The notes: generated from the letters alone by a model not told the origin. A DNA stretch of 64,000 nucleotides from Cupriavidus taiwanensis (GCF_900250115.1 NZ_LT984803.1:3375583-3439582); one strand, 5' to 3'; counted from the first letter of the stretch, positions 20,801-29,142 are shown. A program made the numbers and translations.

Positions 20801-20970
20801 GCCCGGGCGCGGGCGCGCAGCAGGCGGTCGGCACCGGCGTGCTGGGCGGCATGCTGGGCGCGACCGTGCTGGGCACGCTCGCGGTGCCGCTGCTGTACGC
20901 GGCGATCGCGCGCCGCGTGTCGCGCACGCAGCCGGCTGCGGAACAGGCGGCAGCGGCATCCACGGAATAG
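17833..20970 (+). CDS. RND-type multidrug efflux transporter, HAE1 family inner-membrane subunit
   Basis: The protein is 1045 residues, full length. Features seen: N-terminal MASFFLKRPAFAWVLAIL helix, IPIAQYPAVAPPTV, the large periplasmic loop, the proton-relay helix with GILVDDAIVVVENVERIM (two adjacent Asp residues), a second loop from about 560, and the C-terminal six helices including the GLAAKNAILIVEYAEQLR motif. It should exchange protons for drugs or solvents in a tripartite pump. Unusually, no membrane-fusion protein or outer-membrane channel gene lies on either side, so it must pair with subunits encoded elsewhere. The tail is short and Ala-rich. Substrate unknown. Confidence 0.95.
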   Translation: MASFFLKRPAFAWVLAILTVVAGLLALNRIPIAQYPAVAPPTVIIYADYPGASARTVEDRVTAVLEQQMHGIPGLLYLDSSSEGGTATVTLGFRQGTDPQLAQVNVRNRVAQAEPLLPEAVRRGGVYVDQASSSAFMYVSLVSDSGQLDETALGDFAAGSVLPLLRRLPGIGKAEPYGAEYALRIWFDPDKLHAFNLTTAEVEAAIRARNGNVTPGQLGGAPAVPGQPFQAIVRPPAPMSDAQAFGRIVVRAATDGSAVLLRDVARVELAASDYRYGSTLNTRNAASIGLKLADGANVLQTSRAVRAALDAASTGFPGDVRYEISYDGATFVQASISRVVLTLIEATVLVFLILYLFLGNLRATLIPFIVVPVSLLGTVACLYALGLSLNVITLFGVVLAIGILVDDAIVVVENVERIMRSDGVGAMQAAARSMREVSGALVAVTLVLCAVFVPMAFFGSAVGVIYRHFAVTLAVSIAFSLFFALTLAPAMCASLLRHSAAPARGPLAWFDARFAAFTARYAGWVQALQRRRLRWLALYLALTLACGYALWKMPSGFLPEEDTGEIVVDVELPAGSTQADTRRLVAGLEQWMRDQRYPVRSSFAVLGWSSGGSGEQRASLFIGLSDWKARGREHTAQAVLERLAAGLESWPGRGAAQLFAYNSSALPELGSIGGLDMRLVARQPVGREKLFAARDKLIDRARQDPVLGEVRATTGQPVPALDLKIDYRKAEAFGVDAEAVHHTLSATLGSRYIDEVAREGRVRRVILQADAPFRMQPDQLARVHVRNAHGTMVSLAAFASLEWGQGEVTLERFDGFSSVRINAEVAPGYTTGAAMTRLAGLVRELGPEFDVRWTGRAYEQEQTGTQAPWLFALSLLFIFLCLVALYESWTLPLAVIAIVPTGLMGAAAAIWLRGMPNDVYFKVGVVVIMGLAAKNAILIVEYAEQLRRGAAGAMGVAQAATRAARQRLRPVVMTSLAFVLGVVPLAISTGPGAGAQQAVGTGVLGGMLGATVLGTLAVPLLYAAIARRVSRTQPAAEQAAAASTE

Positions 20971-21082
20971 AAAAACGCCTGCCAGGCGAAGAGAGAAGGA
21001 GGAGGAGGTCGGCCGGGCAGGCGGGAGAGAAAACCTGCGGCCACCGCAGTGGCCGCGTCAGGTCTGGAGCAGACCCGGGAGA

Positions 21083-21496
21083 TCAGACGCGATAGCCGTA
21101 CAGAGAACCGTCGCCGCTGCGCGAGTTGTCGAGCGCGCGTTCGGCCACGTCACCGGTAAAGCTGTGCGTGCCTTCGCTGAAGGTGTCGAACTTGCCGCGC
21201 TTCGAGATCTCGCCGCTGAAGCTGTGCGCCCCTTCGCTGAAGGTATCGAACTTGCCGTCGCGGCGCGAGCCTTCCGAGTACGGGTCGAAGCGGCCGGTGC
21301 GGGCGCCGTCGGTGTAGGTGTCGAACTTGCCTTGCCTGGCGCCGTCCGTATACACGTCGTACTTGCCAACCCGCAGCGCGTCGGCATACACATCGAACTT
21401 GCCAACCTTGCTGGCAGCGGGGGCAGCCATCGCCGCAGCGGACGCGGCCACTGCCGCGAACACGAGCGCGCCGCCAAGGATACGTCTGGCGATCAT
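21083..21496 (-). CDS. Secreted GKFD-repeat protein
   Basis: The protein is 137 residues. The start at 21496 follows AAGGAG; the longer frame is not needed. A signal peptide (residues 1-26, ending AAMAAPAA) is followed by six tandem repeats of 12-20 residues with consensus GKFDxYxDGAR. Early repeats read VGKYDVYTDGAR and QGKFDTYTDGAR; the last two carry an insertion, GKFDTFSEGAHSFSG and GKFDTFSEGTHSFTG. The repeats have no Cys and are rich in Gly, Asp and aromatic residues, so a repeated beta-hairpin or metal-binding surface is possible. It is presumably periplasmic or exported. Function unknown; the neighbours (RND pump, Rnk) give no clue. Confidence 0.75.
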   Translation of the reverse strand: MIARRILGGALVFAAVAASAAAMAAPAASKVGKFDVYADALRVGKYDVYTDGARQGKFDTYTDGARTGRFDPYSEGSRRDGKFDTFSEGAHSFSGEISKRGKFDTFSEGTHSFTGDVAERALDNSRSGDGSLYGYRV

Positions 21497-21754
21497 TTGG
21501 GACTCCTTCAACTGATTTCGTCGTTCTTTCTTGTAGGTCCGGGATAAGACTCCGGCCGCCCTGCAATCCATGTTGCGATGCGAGCACGGACTGAAGATTA
21601 GTCATAGCCCGCGCCAGCAGAAATACTGCTGCGACGAATGGTGCGTTGCGAGTCGTGAAACGACTGGCTTGCCGATGAATGGTGTCCGCGGATCGCCGGC
21701 GGCACGCCGCCACGAGCCTGTGCGCATGGCGGCGGCCGCACCCGCGCGGGCGGC

Positions 21755-22174
21755 TCAGAGCGTGTACTGGCCGCTGGCCTCGGGCTGGAACGCGATCTCG
21801 GCGACACTCACCTGCTGCTCGCGACCATCGGGCAGGCGGTAGCTGACGGTCTGGCCGGCGCGCGCCCCCAGCAGCGACTGGCCCACCGGCGACAGCACCG
21901 ACAGCCGGCCGGCGTCGAAGTCAGCCGCATCGGGGTACACCAGGGTCCAGTTGCGCGGCGCCTGTTCGCCCGGCAGCGTGCACACCACGCGCGTGTTCAT
22001 GGTGACCACGTCGGTCGGAATCTCTTCGGGTGCGACGATGGTGGCGCGCGCCAGCAGGCTGTCGAGCATGTCCTCGAGCTGGGCGGAGCCGGCGCGGCTG
22101 GCAATGCGCTCCAGGCGGGTGACGTCGAGCTCGGTCAGGTACAGGGTGGCGGTCTGGGTCTTGGTGGCCGTCAT
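21755..22174 (-). CDS. rnk: Rnk/GreA-like RNA polymerase-binding protein (regulator of nucleoside diphosphate kinase)
   Basis: The protein is 139 residues, near the Rnk length. GGAGGA precedes the ATG at 22174. The N-terminal helical part (LTELDVTRLERIASR) is short, and the C-terminal FKBP-like domain carries VVTMNTRVVC, the LVYPDAADFDAGRLSVLSPVGQSLLGARAG core and a final VAEIAFQPEA strand, the GreA/GreB C-domain pattern. Rnk lacks the long acidic coiled coil of GreA and competes for the secondary channel of RNA polymerase. The gene stands alone. Confidence 0.87.
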   Translation of the reverse strand: MTATKTQTATLYLTELDVTRLERIASRAGSAQLEDMLDSLLARATIVAPEEIPTDVVTMNTRVVCTLPGEQAPRNWTLVYPDAADFDAGRLSVLSPVGQSLLGARAGQTVSYRLPDGREQQVSVAEIAFQPEASGQYTL

Positions 22175-22693
22175 GGCGGGTCCTCCGGCAGTCGTGGGTG
22201 GGCGCGGCCGGCCTGCATGGCGGGCGGCAGCGGTCAGGTCTTGCGGGTTGGCGTGCCGCACAGCGGCGCGCGCATCAACGGATCGGCAAAAGCGTTGCGG
22301 CGATCGCCGGCAACAACGGAAACGCTGGCTCGGGCCCGGTTCGGCCCGGGCCCCGCTATGGGAGACGAATCAGGCTTGGAACCGGGCGGAATCAGGCGGT
22401 GCGCTGATCCGGCGGGGAGACATCGCGCGCTTGGCGCGCTCGGGCAGGCTGGCGGCCAGGGCGACCGCGGACGCGTGCGCGCGGCCGGTCCGCGGCGGGC
22501 GGACAGGCGCATCGGGCATCGGCGTCAGGCGATCGGTCATCGTCATTGCGGAAAAGGATTAATGGCAGCGGATGGCTTGCTGCAATGGCAAGCCCGGAAG
22601 TGGTGGCTCACCTGCCTTGCTGCGCCGGGTTCGTGCACCGTGCTGGTGCGAAGCCGGAGCGGCCATCGTAGCACAGCGTCGCGCGCGGGGTCG
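22175..22693. other. 519-bp interval with one weak small ORF
   Basis: Between rnk and the cadR-type gene. One small frame on the minus strand, 22370-22546 (58 residues, Arg/Pro/Ala-rich, starting MTMTDRLTPMPDAP), is followed by a GC-rich hairpin around 22329-22352, but it has no visible ribosome site. I do not call it as a gene. Nothing else is evident. Confidence 0.4.
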
Positions 22694-23125
22694 TCACCCG
22701 TTGGTGGCATGGCACTCGCAGCCCGCCCCCGCTGCGGCCTGCTGCAGGTTCTGCAGGATGCCGCACTCGCTGGCCGGCTGGTGATGGCGGCAGGTCTCGC
22801 GCAATGCGCGCAACTGGCCCTCGAGCGCCTCCAGCGCGACGCGCTGGGCGTGGATCTGGGCGATCTGGCGGTCCAGCAGCGTGTTGATGTCGTCGCAGTC
22901 TTGCGACGGGTTGCGCTCGAACTCGCGCAGCCGCCTGACGTCCGACAGGCTCATCCCCAGCGAACGGCAATGGCGTACGAAGTTCAGCTGCACCACATGG
23001 CCCTCGTCATAGCGGCGGTAGCCGTTGGCCTCGCGTCGGGGCGCGTCGAGCAGCCCTTCGCGCTCGTAATAACGAATGGTCTCGACATCGCAGCCGCTGG
23101 ACCGTGACAGTTCGCCGATACGCAT
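22694..23125 (-). CDS. cadR: MerR-family Cd(II)/Pb(II)-responsive regulator (CadR/PbrR type)
   Basis: The protein is 143 residues. The ATG at 23125 is preceded by AAGGAG seven bases upstream; the upstream ATG at 23143 would give a 6-residue extension inside the operator. MerR helix-turn-helix: MRIGELSRSSGCDVETIRYYE, then GYRRYDEGHVVQLNFVRHCR. The dimer helix is followed by Cys residues of the CadR/PbrR pattern: C in NPSQDCDDIN, C in RETCRHHQP, C in ASECGIL, and a C-terminal GCECHATNG metal tail. It should distort its own operator and activate metal-resistance genes. No cadA or pbr transporter gene is next to it here. Confidence 0.9.
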   Translation of the reverse strand: MRIGELSRSSGCDVETIRYYEREGLLDAPRREANGYRRYDEGHVVQLNFVRHCRSLGMSLSDVRRLREFERNPSQDCDDINTLLDRQIAQIHAQRVALEALEGQLRALRETCRHHQPASECGILQNLQQAAAGAGCECHATNG

Positions 23126-23143
23126 GTGCCTGCTCCTTGCCAT

Positions 23144-23164
23144 ACCCTGTAACCACTACAGGGT
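23144..23164. promoter_or_regulatory. CadR/PbrR operator dyad
   Basis: Perfect 8-bp inverted repeat ACCCTGTA / TACAGGGT with five bases between them, placed right upstream of the cadR-type start. This closely matches the known operator layout of PbrR/CadR promoters (about 21 bp between the -35 and -10 boxes). It could also serve the plus-strand gene at 23315. Confidence 0.85.
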
Positions 23165-23314
23165 TGGCGATATTGTAGGCCAGCCTTCCGCATCCTGCAG
23201 CGGGTGGCGAAACGGTCGCAAACGTCCGTGTGCTACCACCGCCACGGCGGCGCCCGCGCGTTGCCGCATCCTGTAGAATTCCTTCCACTTCCACCGATAA
23301 GCCGTCCCCTGTTC

Positions 23315-23698
23315 GTGCGCGCCCTGCGGCTGCTCCTGCTGGTCATGATGCTGGCCTTCCTGCCCCTGCCGGGCTGGGCGGCTGCGTTCGCGCACGCCGT
23401 GGTGTCCACCGCCGCAGCCACGGCCGTACCTGCCGCTGCGCCCGGCGCCGAGGCTGCCGGCGATAGCGCCGATGCCGATCCAGCTGCTGTCACAGGCGAC
23501 CGCGCAGGCGATCCGCTGCCGCCTCCCGAAGCCGCCGAGCCGCAATGGCAGCCCGGCGCCGACCTGGCCGAGCAACTGCTGCCCGCCACGCCATTGCGCC
23601 TGGGCCCGTGGGCCGGCCGTGCCGGGCCGCCGCGCTATGCCGGCGCGCTGCTGCCCGAACCCGACCTGCCGCGGCTGCCGCGACCGCCGCGCGCCTGA
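23315..23698 (+). CDS. Small exported or membrane-anchored protein, unknown
   Basis: The protein is 127 residues from a GTG at 23315, chosen because it places the hydrophobic leader [20 protein letters not shown] at the N-terminus; upstream codons are unsupported. The rest is Ala/Pro/Gly-rich and of low complexity, with [19 protein letters not shown] and [15 protein letters not shown] stretches, and no Cys or other catalytic-looking residues. It lies divergently from cadR across the operator and upstream of htpX. A short periplasmic proline-rich protein is likely; function unknown. The high-GC codon bias fits coding but this composition also gives spurious frames. Confidence 0.5.
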   Translation: MRALRLLLLVMMLAFLPLPGWAAAFAHAVVSTAAATAVPAAAPGAEAAGDSADADPAAVTGDRAGDPLPPPEAAEPQWQPGADLAEQLLPATPLRLGPWAGRAGPPRYAGALLPEPDLPRLPRPPRA

Positions 23699-23823
23699 GC
23701 CCCCACGGCGCGGCCCGGCCGCGCCCGTCCGAACCCGCGTGCCGCGCACCAGTGCGGCGCGCGCCTGCGGCCCGACCGCATCCTTGCGCCGCACGGCGCG
23801 ACCTACCACTGCTCCACACACAC

Positions 23824-24702
23824 ATGAAACGCGTACTGCTTTTCCTGGCGACCAACCTCGCCGTCATGCTCGTCCTCAGCATCACCGCCAGCGTGCTGGG
23901 GGTGAACCGCTTCCTGACCGCCAACGGGCTCAACTTGGGCATGCTGCTGGCGTTCGCCGCGCTGATGGGCTTCGGCGGCGCCTTTATCTCGCTGCTGATG
24001 TCCAAGACCATCGCCAAGTGGTCGACCGGCGCGCAGGTCATCACCCATCCCAGCACCAGCACCGAGCTGTGGCTGGTGCAGACCGTCGAGAAGCTGGCGC
24101 AGCGCGCCGGCCTGCCGATGCCGGAAGTGGCCATCTACGAGGGCGAGCCCAATGCCTTCGCCACCGGCGCCACCAGGAACAGCTCGCTGGTGGCGGTGTC
24201 CACCGGCCTGCTCCAATCGATGTCGCACGAAGAGGTCGAGGCCGTGCTCGCGCACGAGGTCGCGCACGTTGCCAACGGCGACATGGTCACGCTGACGCTG
24301 ATCCAGGGCGTGGTCAACACCTTCGTCATTTTCCTCGCGCGCGTGGTCGGCTACTTCGTCGATTCGATGCTGCGCAAGAACGACGAGGAATCGAGCGGCC
24401 CGGGCATCGGCTACATGGCCACGGTGATCGTGTGCGAAATCGTGTTCGGCATCCTGGCCAGCATCATCGTGGCCTGGTTCTCGCGCCGGCGCGAGTTCCG
24501 CGCCGATGCCGGCGCCGCCAGCATGATGGGCACCCCCACGCCGATGGTCGCGGCGCTGCGCCGCCTGGGCGGGCTGGATCCGGACGGGCTGCCGCAGAAC
24601 ATGCAGGCGATGGGCATCGCCGGCGGCAAGTCGTGGATGGCGCTGTTCTCGAGCCACCCGCCGATCGAGCAGCGCATCGCCGCGCTGCAGTCGGCGCGCT
24701 GA
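23824..24702 (+). CDS. htpX: HtpX zinc metalloprotease
   Basis: The protein is 292 residues, the family length. Two N-terminal membrane helices (about 5-27 and 38-58), the HEVAH zinc motif in [11 protein letters not shown] (about residue 140), two further hydrophobic segments (155-180 and 195-220) and the third ligand Glu in [12 protein letters not shown]. HtpX degrades misfolded inner-membrane proteins, with FtsH. The final ATG at 23824 gives the canonical [15 protein letters not shown] start. Confidence 0.97.
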   Translation: MKRVLLFLATNLAVMLVLSITASVLGVNRFLTANGLNLGMLLAFAALMGFGGAFISLLMSKTIAKWSTGAQVITHPSTSTELWLVQTVEKLAQRAGLPMPEVAIYEGEPNAFATGATRNSSLVAVSTGLLQSMSHEEVEAVLAHEVAHVANGDMVTLTLIQGVVNTFVIFLARVVGYFVDSMLRKNDEESSGPGIGYMATVIVCEIVFGILASIIVAWFSRRREFRADAGAASMMGTPTPMVAALRRLGGLDPDGLPQNMQAMGIAGGKSWMALFSSHPPIEQRIAALQSAR

Positions 24703-24711
24703 CACACGGGT

Positions 24712-25116
24712 TCAGTCGAACACCCGGCCGCGCAGCGCCTTGACCTGGCTGCGCTGGCTCTTGCTCTCCAGCCGGCGCCGTCGCGATGCCAGCGTCGGCC
24801 GCGTCGGCCGGCGCACGCGCGGCGGCGTGGCCACGCTGCGCACCAGCTCGTGCAGGCGCCGCACCGCCTCGTCGCGGTTCTGGTCGAGGCTGCGGAACTG
24901 CTGCGCCTTGATCACCACCACGCCGTCGCGCGTGATGCGGTGGTCATGCAGCGCCAGCAGCCGATACTTGTGCTCGGGCGCCAGCGACGACGCCCGCACG
25001 TCGTAGCGCAGGTGCACGGCATTGGATACCTTGTTGATGTTCTGGCCGCCCGCCCCCTGGGCCCGGATCGCGGTGATCAGGTATTCGTGATGGGGGATGA
25101 CGAGGTCGTCGGTCAT
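24712..25116 (-). CDS. arfB: Alternative ribosome-rescue factor / peptidyl-tRNA hydrolase ArfB
   Basis: The protein is 134 residues. Release-factor-like domain with AQGAGGQNINKVSNAVHLRYD, where the GGQ motif hydrolyses the peptidyl-tRNA ester on stalled ribosomes. The basic C-terminal tail (RRRRLESKSQRSQVKALRG) is the segment that inserts in the empty mRNA channel. It converges on htpX with a gap of 9 bp. Confidence 0.93.
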   Translation of the reverse strand: MTDDLVIPHHEYLITAIRAQGAGGQNINKVSNAVHLRYDVRASSLAPEHKYRLLALHDHRITRDGVVVIKAQQFRSLDQNRDEAVRRLHELVRSVATPPRVRRPTRPTLASRRRRLESKSQRSQVKALRGRVFD

Positions 25117-25144
25117 GCCTGGATCATAGCAAGCGTGGTCGGCG

Positions 25145-25972
25145 CTAGCGCCACGCATAAGCGATGCCGACGCCGTAGGTCAGCTGGTTGCGGGTGCCGC
25201 GCTGGGTCACGATCGGGCTGTCGGCGGCAGCGCCGGTCAGGCGCTGGCCGTACACCATCGCGCCGCCATGCCAGTGCTTGTCGAACTGCCAGATCAGCGC
25301 CAGCCAGCCGGTGAACTGCTCGAGGCCGCCGCCCGGGCTGTACGCCGGCAGGCCGCTGGCGGCCGCATCGGCCGGCGTCACGCCGAAATAGGTGTGATTG
25401 AAGCTGGCGCTGACCCAGGTCGCACCCAGCCCCGCCCCCGCATAGAGACGGGGGTGCAGCGGCACCCAAAGCGAGCCGGTCGCGTTGACGCGCGCGCCGC
25501 CATAGACGATGCCGGCGTTGGTCATCACGTTGACGCCGCCGCGCAGCCGCCACGGCACGGATCCCGAATGGATGTACTCGTAGCCGATGAATGCGCCGGC
25601 CTCGACCGTGGTGTCGATCTCGTGCAGGCGCGACACCACCGGATCGTCGACGTCGTTGCGGCCCAGCCGCAAGCCCACCGCGGGTCCCCACTGGAACCCG
25701 GTCAGTCCGCCGAAATTGAACTGGGCATAAGGCCCGTACCATTCGAGCAGGCGTCCTGCCGGGGTGACATAGCGCACGCCGGGCACCACGCCGACCACGC
25801 GGTCCTTGCCGCCGGCAAACTCGGTGGTGGACCCGATCCCGACGCCGGCCATATTGGGCAACGAGCCAGGCAGGTCCAGCGGCGTGGCAACGGCCGCCGC
25901 GCTTGCGCAGGCGAGCGCCAGTGTTGCCAGCCCGCGCAGGATCGGGCCCGCAATCGTCATCGGAATCGCCAT
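25145..25972 (-). CDS. MipA/OmpV-family outer-membrane protein
   Basis: The protein is 275 residues. A signal peptide (residues 1-29, ending SAAAVATPLD) precedes a series of short amphipathic beta-strands: GIGSTTEFAGGKDRVVGVVPGVRYV, YAQFNFGGLTGFQWGPAVG, then a C-terminal YGVGIAYAWR ending in a hydrophobic residue plus Arg, as outer-membrane barrels of this family often do. MipA/OmpV proteins are small barrels proposed as scaffolds or porins. Only 28 bp separates its stop from the ArfB start, but a joint operon is not implied. Confidence 0.8.
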   Translation of the reverse strand: MAIPMTIAGPILRGLATLALACASAAAVATPLDLPGSLPNMAGVGIGSTTEFAGGKDRVVGVVPGVRYVTPAGRLLEWYGPYAQFNFGGLTGFQWGPAVGLRLGRNDVDDPVVSRLHEIDTTVEAGAFIGYEYIHSGSVPWRLRGGVNVMTNAGIVYGGARVNATGSLWVPLHPRLYAGAGLGATWVSASFNHTYFGVTPADAAASGLPAYSPGGGLEQFTGWLALIWQFDKHWHGGAMVYGQRLTGAAADSPIVTQRGTRNQLTYGVGIAYAWR

Positions 25973-26282
25973 TGGCTATATATCGCGAAGAGCGGCGTCG
26001 GTACGCCGCGTCGGTCGGTCTGGTGAATTTATCAGCACCGGCACGCGCTACCGCCAAAGTTGTCCTGAAAGTTTTCGTCGGGCTCCTTAAGTTTTGCCGG
26101 AGCCATTTCCGATGGGATGCTCCGCCAATGGTGGCTGTAACGATACTTTTCCGAGGCCTATTGTTTCCATTGGAGAAACGAGGCGTCGCCGTGCTTTGCC
26201 CTTTATTCCGCGTGACTCATCATGAGGTCAGCTTCGCTGATCACTGCGTCAATGCAGTGCGAAAGTCTCTTGGAGCTTGCTC
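25973..26282. other. 310-bp promoter interval between the MipA-like and diguanylate cyclase genes
   Basis: The divergent interval is AT-richer than its flanks. It contains repeated AAGTTTT motifs around 26068-26095 and a GGAG ribosome site at 26272 used by the plus gene. No RNA gene or ORF with support. Confidence 0.4.
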
Positions 26283-28049
26283 ATGCGCCCCCGTCTCGCC
26301 AACCTGCTCGATCGCCTCTGGGAACAAGCCGTGCGCACGCCGCAGCGTTTCGTGGTGCTGTCGTTTGCGGTGGCCGCGATGCTGCTGGTCCTGTTCTTTG
26401 GCTATGGCCTCGCGCTGTTGCGCGACCATCAGATCCAGTCGCTGCAGCAGGATCAGCAACTGCAGGTCGCGGGCATCAGTTCGGTACTCAACGTCGAAGC
26501 CGAGCGGGTGATGAGCGTGCGCGCCTACGCGCAGCACCTGATAAGGCTGCAGAGCGGCCCGCATGCGATCGCGCCGGATCCGCCGCTGAAGGCGGCTTTT
26601 GACCACCGCAACGACGCCGTGTGGACGATGCCGGCCCCGGAGGGCGATGCCGTCCTGGTCGGGGTCAGCCCCGCGACACTTGCGAACCTGGACGGATTCT
26701 CCCGCCGCGACGCCGATCTGCTGCCGGGCCTGTACGTGGCGCGCGGGCTGAGCCACCTGATCAGCGCCGAGCCGGTCAACCCGCTGGTGGCGCGCAAACT
26801 CCTCTATGTCTCGACCAACGGCTTCTTCGTCGCCTATCCGCCAGTGCCGCCGGCAGAGGCCGCCGCCACGCTGCGGCACATCGCCGCCGCCGGCTATTTG
26901 CGCGAGCACCAGCCACAAGACAACCCCGGCCAACCCATGCGCTGGCACTTCGCCCCAGCCGCCGACGGTACGCCTGACGGATATCTCTCGCTGAGCGTGC
27001 CGGTCTACCTTGACCGCCAGTTCCGCGGCGTGGCGATCATGGAAATCCCCCAACATAGCCTGGACGCGTACCTGACCCGGACCACGCGGCCGGACGTGCA
27101 GCGCTTCCTGGTCGATGCCGACGGCAACCTGGTCGGTGCCAGCACGCGCGACGTCAGGCGTGGCGAAACACTGTCCGCGGTGCTGCCGGCCTCGTGGCAC
27201 GAAGCCACGGCGCAGGAAATGTTCCGGCGCGGTTCGGGCACGCTGCGGGCGGGGGACGGCAGCCGCATCCTGTTCCAGCGCATCGGCAACAGCAGCCTGG
27301 CGCTGGTCGATTACTTTTCGGCCACCGACCTGCTGCTGCGCGTGGCGTCGCACCTGAGCGCCGTGCTCGGCGCCAGCACGCTGGCGCTGGCACTGCTGAT
27401 GTGGGTCACGTTGCAGGGCATTGGCAAGCTGTTCTCGCACTACCAGGCGCGCGGCGAAGCGCTGCGCGAACTGGCCGGGACCGACACGCTGACCGGTCTG
27501 GCCAACCGCCGCGAGTTCAAGGCACGCTTCGATATCGAATACCAGCACAGCCGGCGCGAGCAGACGCCGATGTCGCTGCTGATGATCGATATCGACCGCT
27601 TCAAGCGCATCAACGACCACTGGGGCCACGCCAGCGGCGACCGCGTGCTGACAGCGCTGGCCGGCGTCATGCGCGCCACGGTGCGGGCCATCGACCTTCC
27701 CGCGCGCGTGGGCGGCGAAGAGTTCGCCGTCCTGCTGCCGCGCACCGCGCTGGACGAGGCGGTCCGCATCGCCGAGCGCCTGCGCAGGATCATTGGCCAG
27801 ACCACATGCGCGCCGGCCGCGGACGCGGCAGACCAGGCAGAGATCCGCTTCACGGTATCGATCGGCGTATCGGATATGGGCGGGGATGCCAACGACAGCC
27901 TCGACACCATGATGCAGGTTGCGGATCGCAGGCTGTACGCGGCCAAGGCGGCGGGCCGCGACCGGGTGGTCAGCGATGACCGCGTAGCGGAAAGCGCGGC
28001 CGCGCCAGCGCAGCAGCCGCCGGCTGTCGCATCACACATCGGAAGATAA
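26283..28049 (+). CDS. Membrane-bound diguanylate cyclase with periplasmic sensor
   Basis: The protein is 588 residues from the ATG at 26283, with TGGAG seven bases upstream. A membrane helix at about 25-47, a periplasmic Cache-like sensor (about 50-355), a second helix (about 358-385), and a GGDEF domain from about 400. The active site is GGEEF at about 477, with an RxxD inhibitory site (RAID) five residues before it, and TDTLTGLANRREF at the start of the domain. It makes c-di-GMP from two GTP and is probably product-inhibited. The stop codon at 28047-28049 touches the left att repeat, so the gene is the chromosomal left border of the island and is not disrupted. Confidence 0.93.
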   Translation: MRPRLANLLDRLWEQAVRTPQRFVVLSFAVAAMLLVLFFGYGLALLRDHQIQSLQQDQQLQVAGISSVLNVEAERVMSVRAYAQHLIRLQSGPHAIAPDPPLKAAFDHRNDAVWTMPAPEGDAVLVGVSPATLANLDGFSRRDADLLPGLYVARGLSHLISAEPVNPLVARKLLYVSTNGFFVAYPPVPPAEAAATLRHIAAAGYLREHQPQDNPGQPMRWHFAPAADGTPDGYLSLSVPVYLDRQFRGVAIMEIPQHSLDAYLTRTTRPDVQRFLVDADGNLVGASTRDVRRGETLSAVLPASWHEATAQEMFRRGSGTLRAGDGSRILFQRIGNSSLALVDYFSATDLLLRVASHLSAVLGASTLALALLMWVTLQGIGKLFSHYQARGEALRELAGTDTLTGLANRREFKARFDIEYQHSRREQTPMSLLMIDIDRFKRINDHWGHASGDRVLTALAGVMRATVRAIDLPARVGGEEFAVLLPRTALDEAVRIAERLRRIIGQTTCAPAADAADQAEIRFTVSIGVSDMGGDANDSLDTMMQVADRRLYAAKAAGRDRVVSDDRVAESAAAPAQQPPAVASHIGR

Positions 28050-28131
28050 TTGGCGCGCCATACAGGACGTGGCTGGGCACTGGGAGGAAATTGTGCTTTG
28101 GCCGGCGCCGAACAAGAAGGCTCGTTCGTAG
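28049..28131 (+). other. Left attachment site plus orphaned 3' end of the recombinase gene
   Basis: 28049-28059 is the left copy of the att repeat. Reading on from it in the frame used by the recombinase at 63491 (TGG CGC GCC, then ATA CAG GAC) gives 26 codons, WRAIQDVAGHW and onward to PAPNKKARS, and a TAG at 28129-28131. In the circular form of the island this would be the natural C-terminus of the recombinase (about 554 residues). In the integrated state it is stranded 35 kb away. Seen directly: the repeat and the open frame. Inferred: the joining on excision. Confidence 0.75.
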
Positions 28132-28174
28132 TGGACTACGTGCCTAAAGCGACTAGACGCAGGTCACACGACCC

Positions 28175-28270
28175 AGGCGCATGAATATGCAATGATTACA
28201 TATCATGCGCCTACAACGCATATGCTATAGATTTCTGCATTGTAATCATGGATGCACCATCACTTTAGAA
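28175..28270 (+). repeat. Structured repeat, copy A
   Basis: The first of three copies. Arms AGGCGCATGA (28175) and TCATGCGCCT (28203) form a perfect 10-bp stem; a second stem TACAACGCA/TGCATTGTA (28212 and 28236) follows with one mismatch; then the conserved tail TTGTAATCATGG and ATCACTTTAGA. Flanks up to 28434 contain nothing else that is supported, apart from a short ACGGCG/CGCCGT hairpin near 28291. Confidence 0.8.
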
Positions 28271-28434
28271 GAACCGCGCCTCGCGGGTGGAACGGCGAAA
28301 CGCCGTCAGCAAGCGACCGTCCGAATGACTTCTGTCGCCTCGCGGCAAACTGGCAGCAGGATAAGGTAGTGTATAAGCGCCCTCCCCGCCGGCTCAGCAA
28401 CGCGAGGAATGAGAAAACCGACGAGCAGACCTCT

Positions 28435-29142
28435 TCACAACTTAGGTTTGCCTACGTTGGCCTGCTCTCTCAGTTCTTTCAGTCGAGCGGCTTCGCGAGT
28501 CGTTTGTACTTTTACCGTACCTGCATCCAAGGAAGAGCCAGCCCCTTGGAACAGGATGGTGATTCCGTCAGGTCTTTCCCACGCCGCCTCGATAATCTCG
28601 AACGTCGCCCCCATTCTGTTTTGTTTCGACACTAGACGCTTCAGCCCAGGCTTGCCGAACTTGGCCACGAGCAGCTCGTAGTCCCTTTGTTGAGAATCGA
28701 CTCCAAGTGTCGACAAATTGATGCCGTGAACGACACCGTCGATGATACTCACGCCCGCTCCGCTTCCTTTAACCAAGGCAGGGCTCTGAGAAATTGGCCA
28801 CTTCACCCAGACGATTTCTGTGCCCCCGGCACTTCCCCCGATGTACCCCTCATTGTTGTGTTGGAAACATGCGTACGACGAATACATCTGGTACTGCAGT
28901 TTCGCCGTCGGATTGGAGTGATACCTGTAAGGGGAGCTGGGCTCGTTGGGACACTCTGGAAATCCCCCCAACTGCTTAAGCATGACTATCCCGAAAATCC
29001 CGGTATCCCTTGGACCTTCAACCGGCGCCGGTGCCGCCGGCGAGCTCGCAACTGATGTTGCACGTGGCGGTACTGGCGCACAGCCTGATAGAAGGCTACC
29101 CGCTGCCATGATTCCGGCAATCAGCAGACGATTCTGTCGCAT
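28435..29142 (-). CDS. Lipoprotein of unknown function
   Basis: The protein is 235 residues. GGGAGGG precedes the ATG. A lipoprotein signal is present: MRQNRLLIAGIMAAGSLLSGC, with the lipobox LLSGC and cleavage before Cys21. A Pro/Ala/Ser linker (22-45) precedes a globular region with YHSNPTAKLQYQMYSSYACF, GGSAGGTEIVWVKWP and a final DAGTVKVQTTREAARLKELRE helix. I do not recognise the fold. It stands alone between two copies of the structured repeat (A and B), which makes it look like a separate one-gene cassette in the island. Confidence 0.75.
   Translation of the reverse strand: MRQNRLLIAGIMAAGSLLSGCAPVPPRATSVASSPAAPAPVEGPRDTGIFGIVMLKQLGGFPECPNEPSSPYRYHSNPTAKLQYQMYSSYACFQHNNEGYIGGSAGGTEIVWVKWPISQSPALVKGSGAGVSIIDGVVHGINLSTLGVDSQQRDYELLVAKFGKPGLKRLVSKQNRMGATFEIIEAAWERPDGITILFQGAGSSLDAGTVKVQTTREAARLKELREQANVGKPKL

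Noticed and set aside
26068..26120. Sigma-28 flagellar promoter for the diguanylate cyclase gene
   Set aside because: TTAAGTTT resembles the -35, but the -10 half (GCCGATAA) is poorly matched at any accepted spacing.
28175..28270. Integron attC site
   Set aside because: The stems and ACAAC/GTTGT cores look superficially like attC, but the RYYYAAC/GTTRRRY core boxes and extrahelical pattern are not met, and no tyrosine integron integrase is present.
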